From contig NZ_JACWFH010000007.1 in NCBI RefSeq assembly GCF_019749255.1, positions 310,001-374,000 of the forward strand: 64,000 nucleotides of DNA, in the 5' to 3' direction. Position numbers and translations under genes: made by a program. This document shows positions 15,990 through 23,974 of the stretch, one piece after another. The DNA is from Mesobacillus maritimus (GTDB lineage: Bacteria; Bacillota; Bacilli; Bacillales; Cytobacillaceae). Below the pieces are notes generated by a model. The model saw only the letters and a program-made list of their open reading frames with translations. It was not told where the DNA came from and searched no databases. Each line of letters starts with the position of its first letter. Within the stretch, counting starts at the first letter, position 1.

Positions 15990-16490
15990 CAACATCCCCC
16001 CATTCAGGTAGATTTCAATCTCTATACCTTCTTCCCTTATTTTGCGGAAATTTTTTGGAGAGTATACAGGAGTAGTGTGAAGAATTGCAAAATGTCTTCT
16101 TTGGAAACTCAATTAAGTTTGCCATATAGTTTTTATCTTTAACTGTATACTTGCAGGTGAAAAAGGAATGTACCTAACACTCCTCCCCACCTTGTGATGG
16201 AGTTCCCTGTTTCATCCTACTAAACAATAAAATAACAACTCCATTTTCTTTGAAATAACGTACATTACCCTTCCTACAGTATTATTATATTCGGAATTTG
16301 AGCATTTCGGAGATAACAGCAGGATTTGAAGGATAGACACGCTTTAAATGTGTTATATGACAGAATTTGTCTATTTTCAGTGTTTGAATACATCGTGTTT
16401 TAATTGTTACCCTTAATTAGTTGACGGTATTCAAATTATGTCAACTTGCAAGGGAATGCCTTGTGAAAAAATATACAAAGGAGATGATAC
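15990..16490. other. Gene-poor intergenic stretch, nothing convincing
   Basis: No frame with a good SD, no recognisable RNA and no clear terminator is seen. The last 150 bases are AT-rich and presumably hold the NCS1 permease promoter, but no clean -35/-10 pair stands out. Confidence 0.5.
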
Positions 16491-16492
16491 TA

Positions 16493-17893
16493 TTGAGATC
16501 TGATACCGCTAAAGGTAACAATCTCAACGAAGAGTTGAGCGATGATTACTCATTGGATCGAGTCCCTCTTGACAAAAGGAACATGGGTTGGTTAAGCATT
16601 ACCAACATCACATTTGGAATTGCCACTGCGATTTTCTATTTCCAAATGGGCAGTGTGATGGCCCTGCAATTTGGTGCCATTAATGCGATTATTTCGGCTG
16701 TATACGCTATCGTAGTTGCTGGAATTCTAGGAACCTTCATAGCCTATTTGTCTGCAAAATCTGGGATGAACGTTAACTTATTATCCAGAGGCGGCGGATT
16801 TGGTTATATTGGTGCATCTTTAACCTCCGTTATTTATGCTACGAACTTTATTATGTACTGCGCGCTTGAAGGGTTAATTCTTGTTGCTGCAGTCCATGAA
16901 TTTTTCCCCGTAATCCCAGAATGGGCTCTGATTCTATTCTTCGGGACAATTGTCATTCCATTAAATTGGTTTGGAATCAAGCAATTAGATAAATTGCAAA
17001 AATGGTCATTGCCTCTGTTTGGCATTTTTTTAATTGCCGCAATTGTTGTCGCCGCCCTCAAGCCTTCCCTTTATGATGGGAATTTTTGGACCTATATGCC
17101 TGAAAATGTTCAGGTTGGAGGAACGGCCCTATTGCTTTGTATCGGGATGCAGCATGGAATTATGGGTTTAACGCCCCTGCTTGCATCGGATTATGCTCGT
17201 TTTCTAAAACCAAAGGATATCAAAATTGGTTCTTTCGCCATTGGGTTTATCCCACAAATTTTTTGTTTTGGCGTGATGGGTGGTTTAGGAATTTGGTTTG
17301 GTGTCCGCCTCGGCGAGCCTAACCCTGGAGTCTACATTGTAACGCTTCTTGGTATTTGGGGAGCATTATTTACGATGATTACTCAAGTTCGAATTAACGT
17401 CACCAATATTTATAGTGGTTCATTATCATTATCGAACTTCTTCGAAAATGTGTTTAATTTTAAACCAGGTAGACGAGTTTGGGTCGTTGTAACAGATGTA
17501 TCAGCAATCCTTTTAATGCTTGGAGATATTGTCAATCATCTAGAAGTCGTACTAACCTTTCAAGGCGTTTTCTTATTATCATGGGCAGCTGTTTTAGTGG
17601 CAGATGCTGTTGTAGTCAAGAAATTCTTGAAAATTGGTCCTGGATATTATGAGGCAAGACAAGAGAATCTGCATAAGTGGAATCCAGTTGGTGTTGGAGC
17701 GCTCTTGATTTCGAGCATTCTAGGAACGGTTGCAGCTTTAGGGGTTATGGGAACCTTCCTACAGAGCACAGCTGCATTTTTTGCCGCAATCCTTGCATCG
17801 ATATTAACCGTTCTATTAGCCATCATGACAAAAGGAAAGTTTTATATTAAAGAAGAAGCCACTGATGTTGAAAAAGAAGAGTATATTGCTTAA
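16493..17893 (+). CDS. NCS1-family nucleobase/cytosine-type permease
   Basis: A 466-residue membrane protein with about 12 hydrophobic segments. Near the N-terminus it has the NCS1 motif DDYSLDRVPLDKRNMGWLS and then an SRGGGFGYIGASL loop. Length and pattern fit the cytosine permease (CodB-like)/allantoin permease group; the exact substrate cannot be read. The TTG at 16493 is preferred because AAAGGAG lies 9 nt upstream. The ATG three codons earlier has no spacing to that SD, and a longer upstream frame lacks one. A strong terminator follows. Confidence 0.8.
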   Translation: MRSDTAKGNNLNEELSDDYSLDRVPLDKRNMGWLSITNITFGIATAIFYFQMGSVMALQFGAINAIISAVYAIVVAGILGTFIAYLSAKSGMNVNLLSRGGGFGYIGASLTSVIYATNFIMYCALEGLILVAAVHEFFPVIPEWALILFFGTIVIPLNWFGIKQLDKLQKWSLPLFGIFLIAAIVVAALKPSLYDGNFWTYMPENVQVGGTALLLCIGMQHGIMGLTPLLASDYARFLKPKDIKIGSFAIGFIPQIFCFGVMGGLGIWFGVRLGEPNPGVYIVTLLGIWGALFTMITQVRINVTNIYSGSLSLSNFFENVFNFKPGRRVWVVVTDVSAILLMLGDIVNHLEVVLTFQGVFLLSWAAVLVADAVVVKKFLKIGPGYYEARQENLHKWNPVGVGALLISSILGTVAALGVMGTFLQSTAAFFAAILASILTVLLAIMTKGKFYIKEEATDVEKEEYIA

Positions 17894-17973
17894 GGTATGA
17901 AGAATCGGGACTTACATAGCCCTTCCTCTAAGGTAGTATTTATTCTGAATATAGGATATTTCCAACAAGAAGC

Positions 17974-18006
17974 AAAACCGCCGTCTTACCAGATGGCGGT
18001 TTTTTC
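17974..18006 (+). terminator. Terminator after the NCS1 permease gene
   Basis: A stem of about 13 bp, AAAACCGCCGTCT / AGATGGCGGTTTT, with a 4-nt loop and six T residues. Confidence 0.85.
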
Positions 18007-18144
18007 TTTGAAGATTCCTCCCCATTTCAGTAGTCTCGGTACGTCTTCTCCCAACTTCATGGTTACAACTATTTAGTAAAGGCAATATTATAGTAAATAA
18101 ACCGTAAATTCGTAGCGGATTGCTATTTGTTAAGGGTGGTTGTT

Positions 18145-18537
18145 GTGGAGAAGATAAAAGCTTGGGCAAAAAACTTAAAACGACAAACGTTCGTTCTTTA
18201 CTTGGCTTATAAAGATAATCGAGTACCTTGGTATGCCAAATTATTTATTATTGGTGTCGTATCCTATGCGTTTAGCCCCATTGATTTAATCCCGGATTTT
18301 ATACCAATCCTTGGCTTCTTAGATGAGGTGATTATTCTTCCTCTTGGAATTATGTTCGCACTAAAGATGATCCCACAAGAAGTAATTGCAAACTGTGAGA
18401 CAGAAGCAAATAGAATGATGGAAAATGAGAAACCGAGAAATTGGTTGGTGGGAATCCTAATCATTTTATTATGGAGTTTGCTAATTTTATGGATGGCTAA
18501 AGAAGGGTATCACCTTCTAAACGAAGGGTCCTTTTAA
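18145..18537 (+). CDS. YkvA-like DUF1232 membrane protein
   Basis: A 130-residue protein with the DUF1232 signature (VPWYAKLFIIGVVSYAFSPIDLIPDFIPILGFLDEVIILPLG) and one further C-terminal transmembrane helix (WLVGILIILLWSLLILWMAK). Function is unknown. The GTG at 18145 is chosen because AAGGGTGG lies 5 nt upstream; the TTG six codons earlier has no SD. Confidence 0.8.
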   Translation: MEKIKAWAKNLKRQTFVLYLAYKDNRVPWYAKLFIIGVVSYAFSPIDLIPDFIPILGFLDEVIILPLGIMFALKMIPQEVIANCETEANRMMENEKPRNWLVGILIILLWSLLILWMAKEGYHLLNEGSF

Positions 18538-18654
18538 AGCTTGTTTATTGTTTAAATTGGAAAACCATAAGGCACATTGGACAACCTTTAGACAGAATTT
18601 TAGTTATTTCGAGCGATTCTCCGACATAAGATGAACTTGTATAGGACTAATAAA

Positions 18655-18927
18655 ATGAATAAGGTGGTGCCAGAACAAATGAGGGGTTATCTTAAAGCAA
18701 TTATTGGGGCGTTAATTGGGGCTGTAACTGCTGGGGTTTGGCTAACCATGGATCTCTTCCTCCCTGAACCATATGGGGACTTTTTATTATTTGGTCTCAT
18801 GGGGTTGGTTCATATCATTATTGGTTGGCAAGTAGGAAGATTGCTTGAAAGAAAGGATGCTCTTGAGGCATCAGCAAAAGGGCACGAATTGAATTCGAAT
18901 CAGGCGGAAACAGTTGTAGAAAAGTAG
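18655..18927 (+). CDS. Small two-helix membrane protein, unknown
   Basis: About 90 residues from the ATG at 18655 (AGGA 8 nt upstream). Hydrophobic helices lie at about 14-35 and 42-63, separated by LFLPEPYGD, with a charged C-terminal tail. There is no recognised family. It follows the YkvA-like gene on the same strand by 117 nt and is closed by a terminator. Confidence 0.55.
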   Translation: MNKVVPEQMRGYLKAIIGALIGAVTAGVWLTMDLFLPEPYGDFLLFGLMGLVHIIIGWQVGRLLERKDALEASAKGHELNSNQAETVVEK

Positions 18928-18953
18928 AGGAAAACACTTTAAACAGTGAAAGA

Positions 18954-18982
18954 AGACCATCGAAAATGATGGTCTATATTTT
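18954..18982. terminator. Terminator between convergent genes
   Basis: A perfect 8-bp stem AGACCATC/GATGGTCT with a 6-nt loop, followed by ATATTTTT. It serves the plus-strand small gene and could also stop the MFS gene that ends at 18990. Confidence 0.7.
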
Positions 18983-18989
18983 TCTAAAT

Positions 18990-20285
18990 TTAATTTTGCC
19001 GAACATCACCTAGTTGCCCCTGCAACTTCATACTGGTATCAAAAGAGCGAAAGGTCCTTCCATATAAATAAGCAAAACTGAATTGAAGACCAGAGGCCAG
19101 GTAAAATGGGAAAGAAAGTGCACCTAATCCAAACAAGTATCCCGCAATCGAAGGTCCAATTGAGATAGGCAGTCTGATGGAAAGAAGGTTGATGCTTGAT
19201 GCAAATCCGCTGCGCTGCCCACGAGTCAAACTAACACTAAGTGCTTGTTGAGCTCCTTGTGTTCCTCTGTTTAGCGCTGTTCGTAGGATATAAACGATGG
19301 AAACAAGAGCATAGGATGGTAATAAAGGCATTAAAATTAAAAATAAGCTCGCTATGTACCGAAATATCACAATTGATCGAACCGTTCCATATTTTTTCGA
19401 AAACCTTGCTTGCAAAATGGAAATCACACCTGTTGCGAAAAAGGTCAAAGCTAAAGTGCTACCAATTTGATTCATACTTACCCCGAATTTTGCTGAAAAC
19501 CAGTAGGACATCATTGGTCCTGTTAATCCAATCGCAATTCCATTAAGAACATTAATTCCGGCGAGCTTCATCATCACAACATTCTCTTCTTGTCTTGTTT
19601 TCTTTTCATCCCTCCCAGCTTCTTTGTTTTGATGATTATCATATTTAGATCCTTTTCTTATGACAGCCTCTTCCCCACGAATTGTTAAAATAATGAACGA
19701 AGTAACCAATGAAAAAGCGAAATGAAAGAAAAAAGCAAGGCGGTATGAAGATACTCCTAAAACTGCTGGTTCCCCGATACTCATACTTCCGATTAAGATG
19801 GCCCCTGCTGCCATTCCGAAAAAACTAATTCCGTTATTCAAACTATAGATCTTTCCACGTTCACTAGTAGTGATAAAAGATGCAAGCCACGCCTGCTCGG
19901 CTGGAGCAAAGGGGTTGGACGAACCAGCATCTGCTTTCCCAAAGCCAGAAAATGTGATGCTAATAAACAATAGCACTGGGTTCGTCGAGACAATCCCAAT
20001 TAGCGCACATCCCGCTGTTAATAGTTCCGAAACAAGTACGAATGGTTTCCTACCTATCCGATCGCTGCTCACACCTACAAATGGGGCGAGTAAGACACTT
20101 AGCAACCCACCGGCAGCCAGCACACCCCCAATTCCGACTGTACTCCATCCTAGTGCATCAAGATATAAAGCTAATACAACAATCATCATTCCTTGTCCAG
20201 TACTACGTATGGCATTAACTAGCATCAGTTTTCTGACGACCGGATGAATTTGTCCATTTTCTAAATGATGTACACCAACAACCAT
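18990..20285 (-). CDS. MFS transporter downstream of the pqq cluster
   Basis: A 431-residue major facilitator with 12 hydrophobic segments and the motif-A-like loop GVSSDRIGRKPFV between helices 2 and 3. A charged central loop (GSKYDNHQNKEAGRDEKKTRQEE) lies near 215-235. The substrate is unknown. It lies 170 nt after pqqE on the same strand. A role in moving PQQ or the dehydrogenase's substrate is possible but purely contextual, and a terminator and a palindrome between them argue for separate control. SD GAAGTGGTG. Confidence 0.75.
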   Translation of the reverse strand: MVVGVHHLENGQIHPVVRKLMLVNAIRSTGQGMMIVVLALYLDALGWSTVGIGGVLAAGGLLSVLLAPFVGVSSDRIGRKPFVLVSELLTAGCALIGIVSTNPVLLFISITFSGFGKADAGSSNPFAPAEQAWLASFITTSERGKIYSLNNGISFFGMAAGAILIGSMSIGEPAVLGVSSYRLAFFFHFAFSLVTSFIILTIRGEEAVIRKGSKYDNHQNKEAGRDEKKTRQEENVVMMKLAGINVLNGIAIGLTGPMMSYWFSAKFGVSMNQIGSTLALTFFATGVISILQARFSKKYGTVRSIVIFRYIASLFLILMPLLPSYALVSIVYILRTALNRGTQGAQQALSVSLTRGQRSGFASSINLLSIRLPISIGPSIAGYLFGLGALSFPFYLASGLQFSFAYLYGRTFRSFDTSMKLQGQLGDVRQN

Positions 20286-20381
20286 CTTTTCACCACTTCA
20301 TTTGTATTTTTTAGATGGAGATAATCTTGAATGGAATGAATGGAGAAGTTATAGAAGCTTTTACTTAAAGCCTTCCAAACC

Positions 20382-20401
20382 TTGTGCAGGTTTATGCACA
20401 A
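20382..20401. promoter_or_regulatory. Palindrome upstream of the MFS gene
   Basis: TTGTGCA-GGTTTA-TGCACAA, perfect 7-bp arms, about 100 nt upstream of the MFS start and just downstream of the pqq terminator. A candidate operator; the binding factor is unknown. Confidence 0.35.
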
Positions 20402-20404
20402 TAG

Positions 20405-20442
20405 AAAAGGTGCTAAAGGCAATCATGATCACCTCTAGCACC
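20405..20442 (-). terminator. Terminator of the pqq operon
   Basis: On the minus strand GGTGCTAgAGG ... CCTtTAGCACC is followed by TTTTCT, 14 nt after the pqqE stop. The loop region (ATCATGAT) is itself palindromic and extends the stem. Confidence 0.75.
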
Positions 20443-20455
20443 CCTATAGAAGATA

Positions 20456-21604
20456 TTATTTTAAATGTTGGAGATAATTCCGATAAATGACTGGAGAGGA
20501 CGGTTTCTCCGAACTGCTATTGGCATTTTGAACAGCCTTTTCAATAATTGAATGTTCTGGTGCCATATGGCAGGCAGGATCGGTCGCCGTCGCATCACCC
20601 GTCAATGCAAATGCCTGACAACGACACCCACCTCCGTCCTCGTGCCGCAAATCACATGACCGACATGTTTCCGGCATCCATACTTCGCCGCGAAAAGCGT
20701 TGAAAGAAGTAGATTCATACCAAATCTGGTTTAATGATGACTTTTGTATATTTTCAAAAGAGATTCCTTCAATCATCCCAGCAGTTGGGCAAGGAAGGAC
20801 GTCTCCATTAGGTGCCACGGTAAGAGCGACTGCTCCCCACCCGCCCATACAAGGTTTAGGGGTTGATGCATAATAATCAGGAATAACCCAAATGATTTCC
20901 ATTTTATTTCCGATTCGTGAAATGGCTTCTTCATATATCTTAGATGCCTGTTCAATTTGCTCACGACTTGGCAAGAGTTTTTCACGGTTGAGTAAAGCCC
21001 AGTTATAATACTGGGTATTTGCTAATTCTAGCCGGCCCGCTTCTAGCTCTTCGGCCAGCGTGATGATTTCATCCAAAGAATCAATGTTCAACCGGTGCAA
21101 CACGACATTTAAAGATAAATGCATGCCGACTTCTTTTACCGCTTGAACTGCTTTCCGTTTTTGGTCAAAGGCTTTGAAGCCACCAATCTGGTCTGAGAGC
21201 TTGGCATCCCCTGCTTGAAAGCTTACTTGCACATTGGCTAGCCCAGCATCTTTTAGTCGTAGCGCCTTTTCTGTTGTTAATCCGATGCCACTCGTAATAA
21301 GATTTGTATACATTTCTAATCTAGTAGCATGATGGATTAGGGCCTCTAAGTCCTCCCCCCATAAAAGTGGTTCCCCACCAGAAAAATGAACCTCAACGAC
21401 ACCAAGGTCCGCGGCCTGTGTTAATACCCGGCACCATTCTTCGGTTTTCAGTTCATGATCCTTCAATGTCATTTCTAGCGGGTTCGAACAATAGGGACAA
21501 TGCAAAGGACACCGATGTGTTAGTTCAGCTAGTAACGAGTATGGAGGCTGAACCCTATTATTCTTGTGCTCTATCATATTGCATGACCACCCATCCTTGA
21601 TCAA
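20456..21604 (-). CDS. pqqE: PqqE, radical SAM PqqA cross-linking enzyme
   Basis: A 382-residue radical SAM/SPASM protein. The SAM-cluster motif CPLHCPYC gives Cys32, Cys36 and Cys39, followed by VHFSGGEPLLW. The C-terminal SPASM region has CMGGWG, LPCPTAG, ETCRSCDLRHEDGGGCRCQAF and a late DPACHM, matching the auxiliary Fe-S ligands of PqqE. It forms the Glu-Tyr C-C bond in PqqA when PqqA is held by PqqD. The TTG at 21604 has AAAGGA 5 nt upstream; an in-frame ATG at 21577 is an alternative. The gene overlaps the end of pqqD by 47 nt. Confidence 0.93.
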   Translation of the reverse strand: MIKDGWSCNMIEHKNNRVQPPYSLLAELTHRCPLHCPYCSNPLEMTLKDHELKTEEWCRVLTQAADLGVVEVHFSGGEPLLWGEDLEALIHHATRLEMYTNLITSGIGLTTEKALRLKDAGLANVQVSFQAGDAKLSDQIGGFKAFDQKRKAVQAVKEVGMHLSLNVVLHRLNIDSLDEIITLAEELEAGRLELANTQYYNWALLNREKLLPSREQIEQASKIYEEAISRIGNKMEIIWVIPDYYASTPKPCMGGWGAVALTVAPNGDVLPCPTAGMIEGISFENIQKSSLNQIWYESTSFNAFRGEVWMPETCRSCDLRHEDGGGCRCQAFALTGDATATDPACHMAPEHSIIEKAVQNANSSSEKPSSPVIYRNYLQHLK

Positions 21605-21911
21605 CCATTTCCTTTAGAAAATTCGTGATGTCTTCTTCCATCTTTTGAAAATCAGGCAATCCATTTGTAGTTGCTTGGCTAGACTTTAATTGGAGTGAAC
21701 TTCGCAATTTTTCGGTGATGGTATGAACACTGTCCTTTCCGTCACAAAGGGTAAGGATGGATGCGGCTGAATCATTCAAAACCACAACCTTTTCAGGCAA
21801 TAATAGAAGATGATTCCCTCTTACCTTATCGTATTTTAGTCGCCCTTTTGGTGCGAGTTTTGGAATAGTACTAGACAAGATTTCCTCCACCACCAATTTT
21901 ATAATAATCAT
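21558..21911 (-). CDS. pqqD: PqqD, PqqA-binding peptide chaperone
   Basis: A 117-residue protein with the PqqD/RRE-fold pattern: IPKLAPKGRLKYDKVRG, LLLLPEKVVVLNDSAASILTLCDG and a helical end MEEDITNFLKEMVDQGWV. It presents PqqA to PqqE. It begins 4 nt after pqqC. The ATG at 21911 has no SD. A TTG at 21878, preceded by GGTGGTGGAGG, would give 106 residues and a start closer to the family norm, so the true start may be there. Confidence 0.9.
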   Translation of the reverse strand: MIIIKLVVEEILSSTIPKLAPKGRLKYDKVRGNHLLLLPEKVVVLNDSAASILTLCDGKDSVHTITEKLRSSLQLKSSQATTNGLPDFQKMEEDITNFLKEMVDQGWVVMQYDRAQE

Positions 21912-21915
21912 TTAT

Positions 21916-22650
21916 TTAGTTGGGGTAAGCCTTTTCGATTGCATCAAGTTGAGCCCATAACACATCGCATTTAAATTGTAGAGCGTTGACTGCTCGCTGT
22001 TGTTCTTCTCGCGTTTGGCAATAGTCTAAAACCACTTTGAGAGCGAAATCTGTATCCCGTGGTGCTTGGGTTAGTCGATTTCGAAAATAGCCAAGTCCGG
22101 AGCTATCAATCCACGGATACAGTCGCTCAAGGATTTTTATCCGCTCTGAAATGAGAATCGGAGAAAATAACTCCGTTAAAGAGGAGGCGACCGCATCAAT
22201 CCATGGTTTTTCCCGAGCAAAGGTAACATAGGCGTCAACCGAAAAGCGAACAGCTGGGACAACATGATCTTCCCTTAAAATTTCTTCCCGAGACAAACCT
22301 ACAGCTTCGCCAAGCTTCACCCATGCTTCAATTCCGCCTTGTTCTTCTTGGTTCCCATCATGATCAATGATACGTTGAATCCACTCTCGCCGAAACTCCC
22401 TTGATGGAAGCTTCGACATGATGATAGCGTCTTTAATGGGAACACATTTCTGATAGTAATATCGATTGGCCACCCATCCTTTGATCTGCTTTTTGCTTAA
22501 TACCCCTTCATGCATCGCCACATGAAAGGGATGTTTGTCGTGATAAGAATTTCGTCCGACATCAATCAATTGTTCGCGGAACTCTTCCCGAGTCCAAGGT
22601 TTTTCGTTTCGTTGGGATGTGCTGCGAACAATCCCTCCCTGGTTTAGCAT
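21916..22650 (-). CDS. pqqC: PqqC, pyrroloquinoline-quinone synthase
   Basis: A 244-residue all-helical oxidase of the TenA/heme-oxygenase-like fold. It carries the PqqC signature [40 protein letters not shown] and [27 protein letters not shown]. The enzyme does the final ring closure and eight-electron oxidation without a cofactor. ATG at 22650 with GGAGGT 6 nt upstream is preferred over a TTG two codons earlier. It starts 2 nt after the pqqB stop. Confidence 0.95.
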   Translation of the reverse strand: MLNQGGIVRSTSQRNEKPWTREEFREQLIDVGRNSYHDKHPFHVAMHEGVLSKKQIKGWVANRYYYQKCVPIKDAIIMSKLPSREFRREWIQRIIDHDGNQEEQGGIEAWVKLGEAVGLSREEILREDHVVPAVRFSVDAYVTFAREKPWIDAVASSLTELFSPILISERIKILERLYPWIDSSGLGYFRNRLTQAPRDTDFALKVVLDYCQTREEQQRAVNALQFKCDVLWAQLDAIEKAYPN

Positions 22651-22652
22651 CC

Positions 22653-23585
22653 TCAAACCTCCAGTTCCATCCCTTCATAGGCAATCTCTATTCCTACTTG
22701 TTTTACAATCTCTCTTTCCTTTGAATCTTGCTTTAAAATTGGATTGCTGTTATTAATGTGGATGAGAATTTTCCGTTCAGCAGAGTATGAAGCTATTTTT
22801 TCCATGATGCCTGATGGACCATTAATTGGCAGATGCCCCATATCCCTTGCATTTCGGGTGGTTGCGCCCATTTTCACCAATTCATCTTCTGACCAAAACG
22901 TTCCATCGACCATTAATATATCAGCTTTCTCTAATACAGCTTCTATTTCAGGGGTCAGTGTATCTAAGGTTGGAAAATAGGCTAGGCATTTTCCTGAACG
23001 TTCATTATGAAGAAGCAAACCAACTTCCCACTCATCGTTAGGGTAAGGATTCTTCTTGTCACACTGAGCATATAGAGGAGGTTTATTAGAAACGGGGACC
23101 GTATCAATTACGATGGTTCCTTCCCCTTTTTCGTCCATCCTTCCTACCCTCTGTTTTGTGCCAGGAGAAAGAATTCTCCATTCCCATGAACAATAGTTTT
23201 TTAACATCGGGATCACTGGAAAAGCAGAGTGTAAACATTTGCGTACTGTAGATGTTCCATAAATTTTTAAATGAGAGCCTTCCCTGAGGGACAATAAACC
23301 AATTGTATGATCAAGCTCCGCATCTGTTAAAATAACCCCAGCTAAAGGGGTGTTTCGAATTTCGGGACCCGCATGTAGTGCAGCAAAAGATTCGATTTGC
23401 CTGCCTACATCTGGGCCCGTATTAATTAAATACCAGTCTTGTTCATTCGGACTTACTGCAAGAGAGGATTGTAACAATGGCTGGAGTGCCTCATCCCCTT
23501 CGCGAACACCACGACAATTGGGACAGGCACAGTTCCATTGTGGAAACCCTCCTCCTGCCGCTACGCCTAAAACTCTGACTCTAAT
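22653..23585 (-). CDS. pqqB: PqqB, metallo-beta-lactamase-fold PQQ biosynthesis protein, apparent AUU start
   Basis: With the start at 23585 this is a 310-residue PqqB, close to the family length. The first 36 residues include [17 protein letters not shown] and CPNCRG, the family's N-terminal glycine loop and zinc-binding Cys motif. They are followed by [15 protein letters not shown] and [17 protein letters not shown]. No ATG, GTG or TTG lies between the upstream in-frame stop (23594-23592) and this conserved block. The only near-cognate codon in place is ATT at 23585, with AAAGGA 11 nt upstream. A TTG at 23477 would delete the whole motif. PqqB is a hydroxylase acting on the diamino-acid intermediate. 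Confidence 0.9.
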   Translation of the reverse strand: MRVRVLGVAAGGGFPQWNCACPNCRGVREGDEALQPLLQSSLAVSPNEQDWYLINTGPDVGRQIESFAALHAGPEIRNTPLAGVILTDAELDHTIGLLSLREGSHLKIYGTSTVRKCLHSAFPVIPMLKNYCSWEWRILSPGTKQRVGRMDEKGEGTIVIDTVPVSNKPPLYAQCDKKNPYPNDEWEVGLLLHNERSGKCLAYFPTLDTLTPEIEAVLEKADILMVDGTFWSEDELVKMGATTRNARDMGHLPINGPSGIMEKIASYSAERKILIHINNSNPILKQDSKEREIVKQVGIEIAYEGMELEV

Positions 23586-23680
23586 GTGTCTTCAATCCTT
23601 TCAACTGAGTTTGAATGGTCTTTTTGTCAGAATACTAGTAAGACTTCCTAAGAAAACATGGGAGGGTAACTAGAATAATG

Positions 23681-23773
23681 CTATTTGCCATTTTTATCAT
23701 TCTTGGCGATATATGCATACATGGTCACTTCAGAGGCTGTATTGATAACTTTATACTCAGGTGCTATCCACAT
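23681..23773 (-). CDS. pqqA: PqqA, PQQ precursor peptide (30 residues)
   Basis: ATG at 23773 with an excellent SD (GAAGGGGGTG, 6 nt upstream) opens a 30-codon frame beginning MWIAPEYKVINTASEVTMY. E-V-T-M-Y places Glu15 and Tyr19 three residues apart, exactly the pair that PqqE links to make PQQ. The short N-terminal MW...P..Y pattern also fits PqqA. The C-terminal extension AYIAKNDKNGK is a little longer than in most PqqA. It lies 95 nt upstream of pqqB as the first gene of the cluster. A peptide this short is easily missed by gene callers. Confidence 0.93.
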   Translation of the reverse strand: MWIAPEYKVINTASEVTMYAYIAKNDKNGK

Positions 23774-23930
23774 GCTGTTCACCCCCTTCAAATGACAATG
23801 TCGGGTTACGGATTTCGAATGGTATTTGATCCCCTTTCAAGCTAATCTTATGTTGAGATATTTCGCAAAATAACTAAGTTTTTGACTTGAGGTTGTCCAA
23901 AATTGTCGCAATGGGTGCTTAAACCAAATA

Positions 23931-23963
23931 AAAAGAGAATCGTCACAAAATGTAACGATTCTC
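23931..23963 (-). terminator. Terminator after the PQQ dehydrogenase gene
   Basis: On the minus strand GAGAATCGT / ACGATTCTC is a 9-bp stem with an 11-nt loop, followed by TTTTT. It separates the dehydrogenase from pqqA, so pqqABCDE probably has its own promoter in 23774-23930 or relies on read-through. Confidence 0.8.
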
Positions 23964-23974
23964 CCTTTTGTTCA

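Noticed and set aside
16421-16492. Upstream extension of the NCS1 permease frame
   Set aside because: No SD at 16421, while TTG at 16493 has AAAGGAG at 9 nt and fits the family's N-terminus.
22653-23477. pqqB starting at TTG 23477
   Set aside because: It would remove the conserved glycine loop and CPNCRG motif, which are intact in the same frame upstream.
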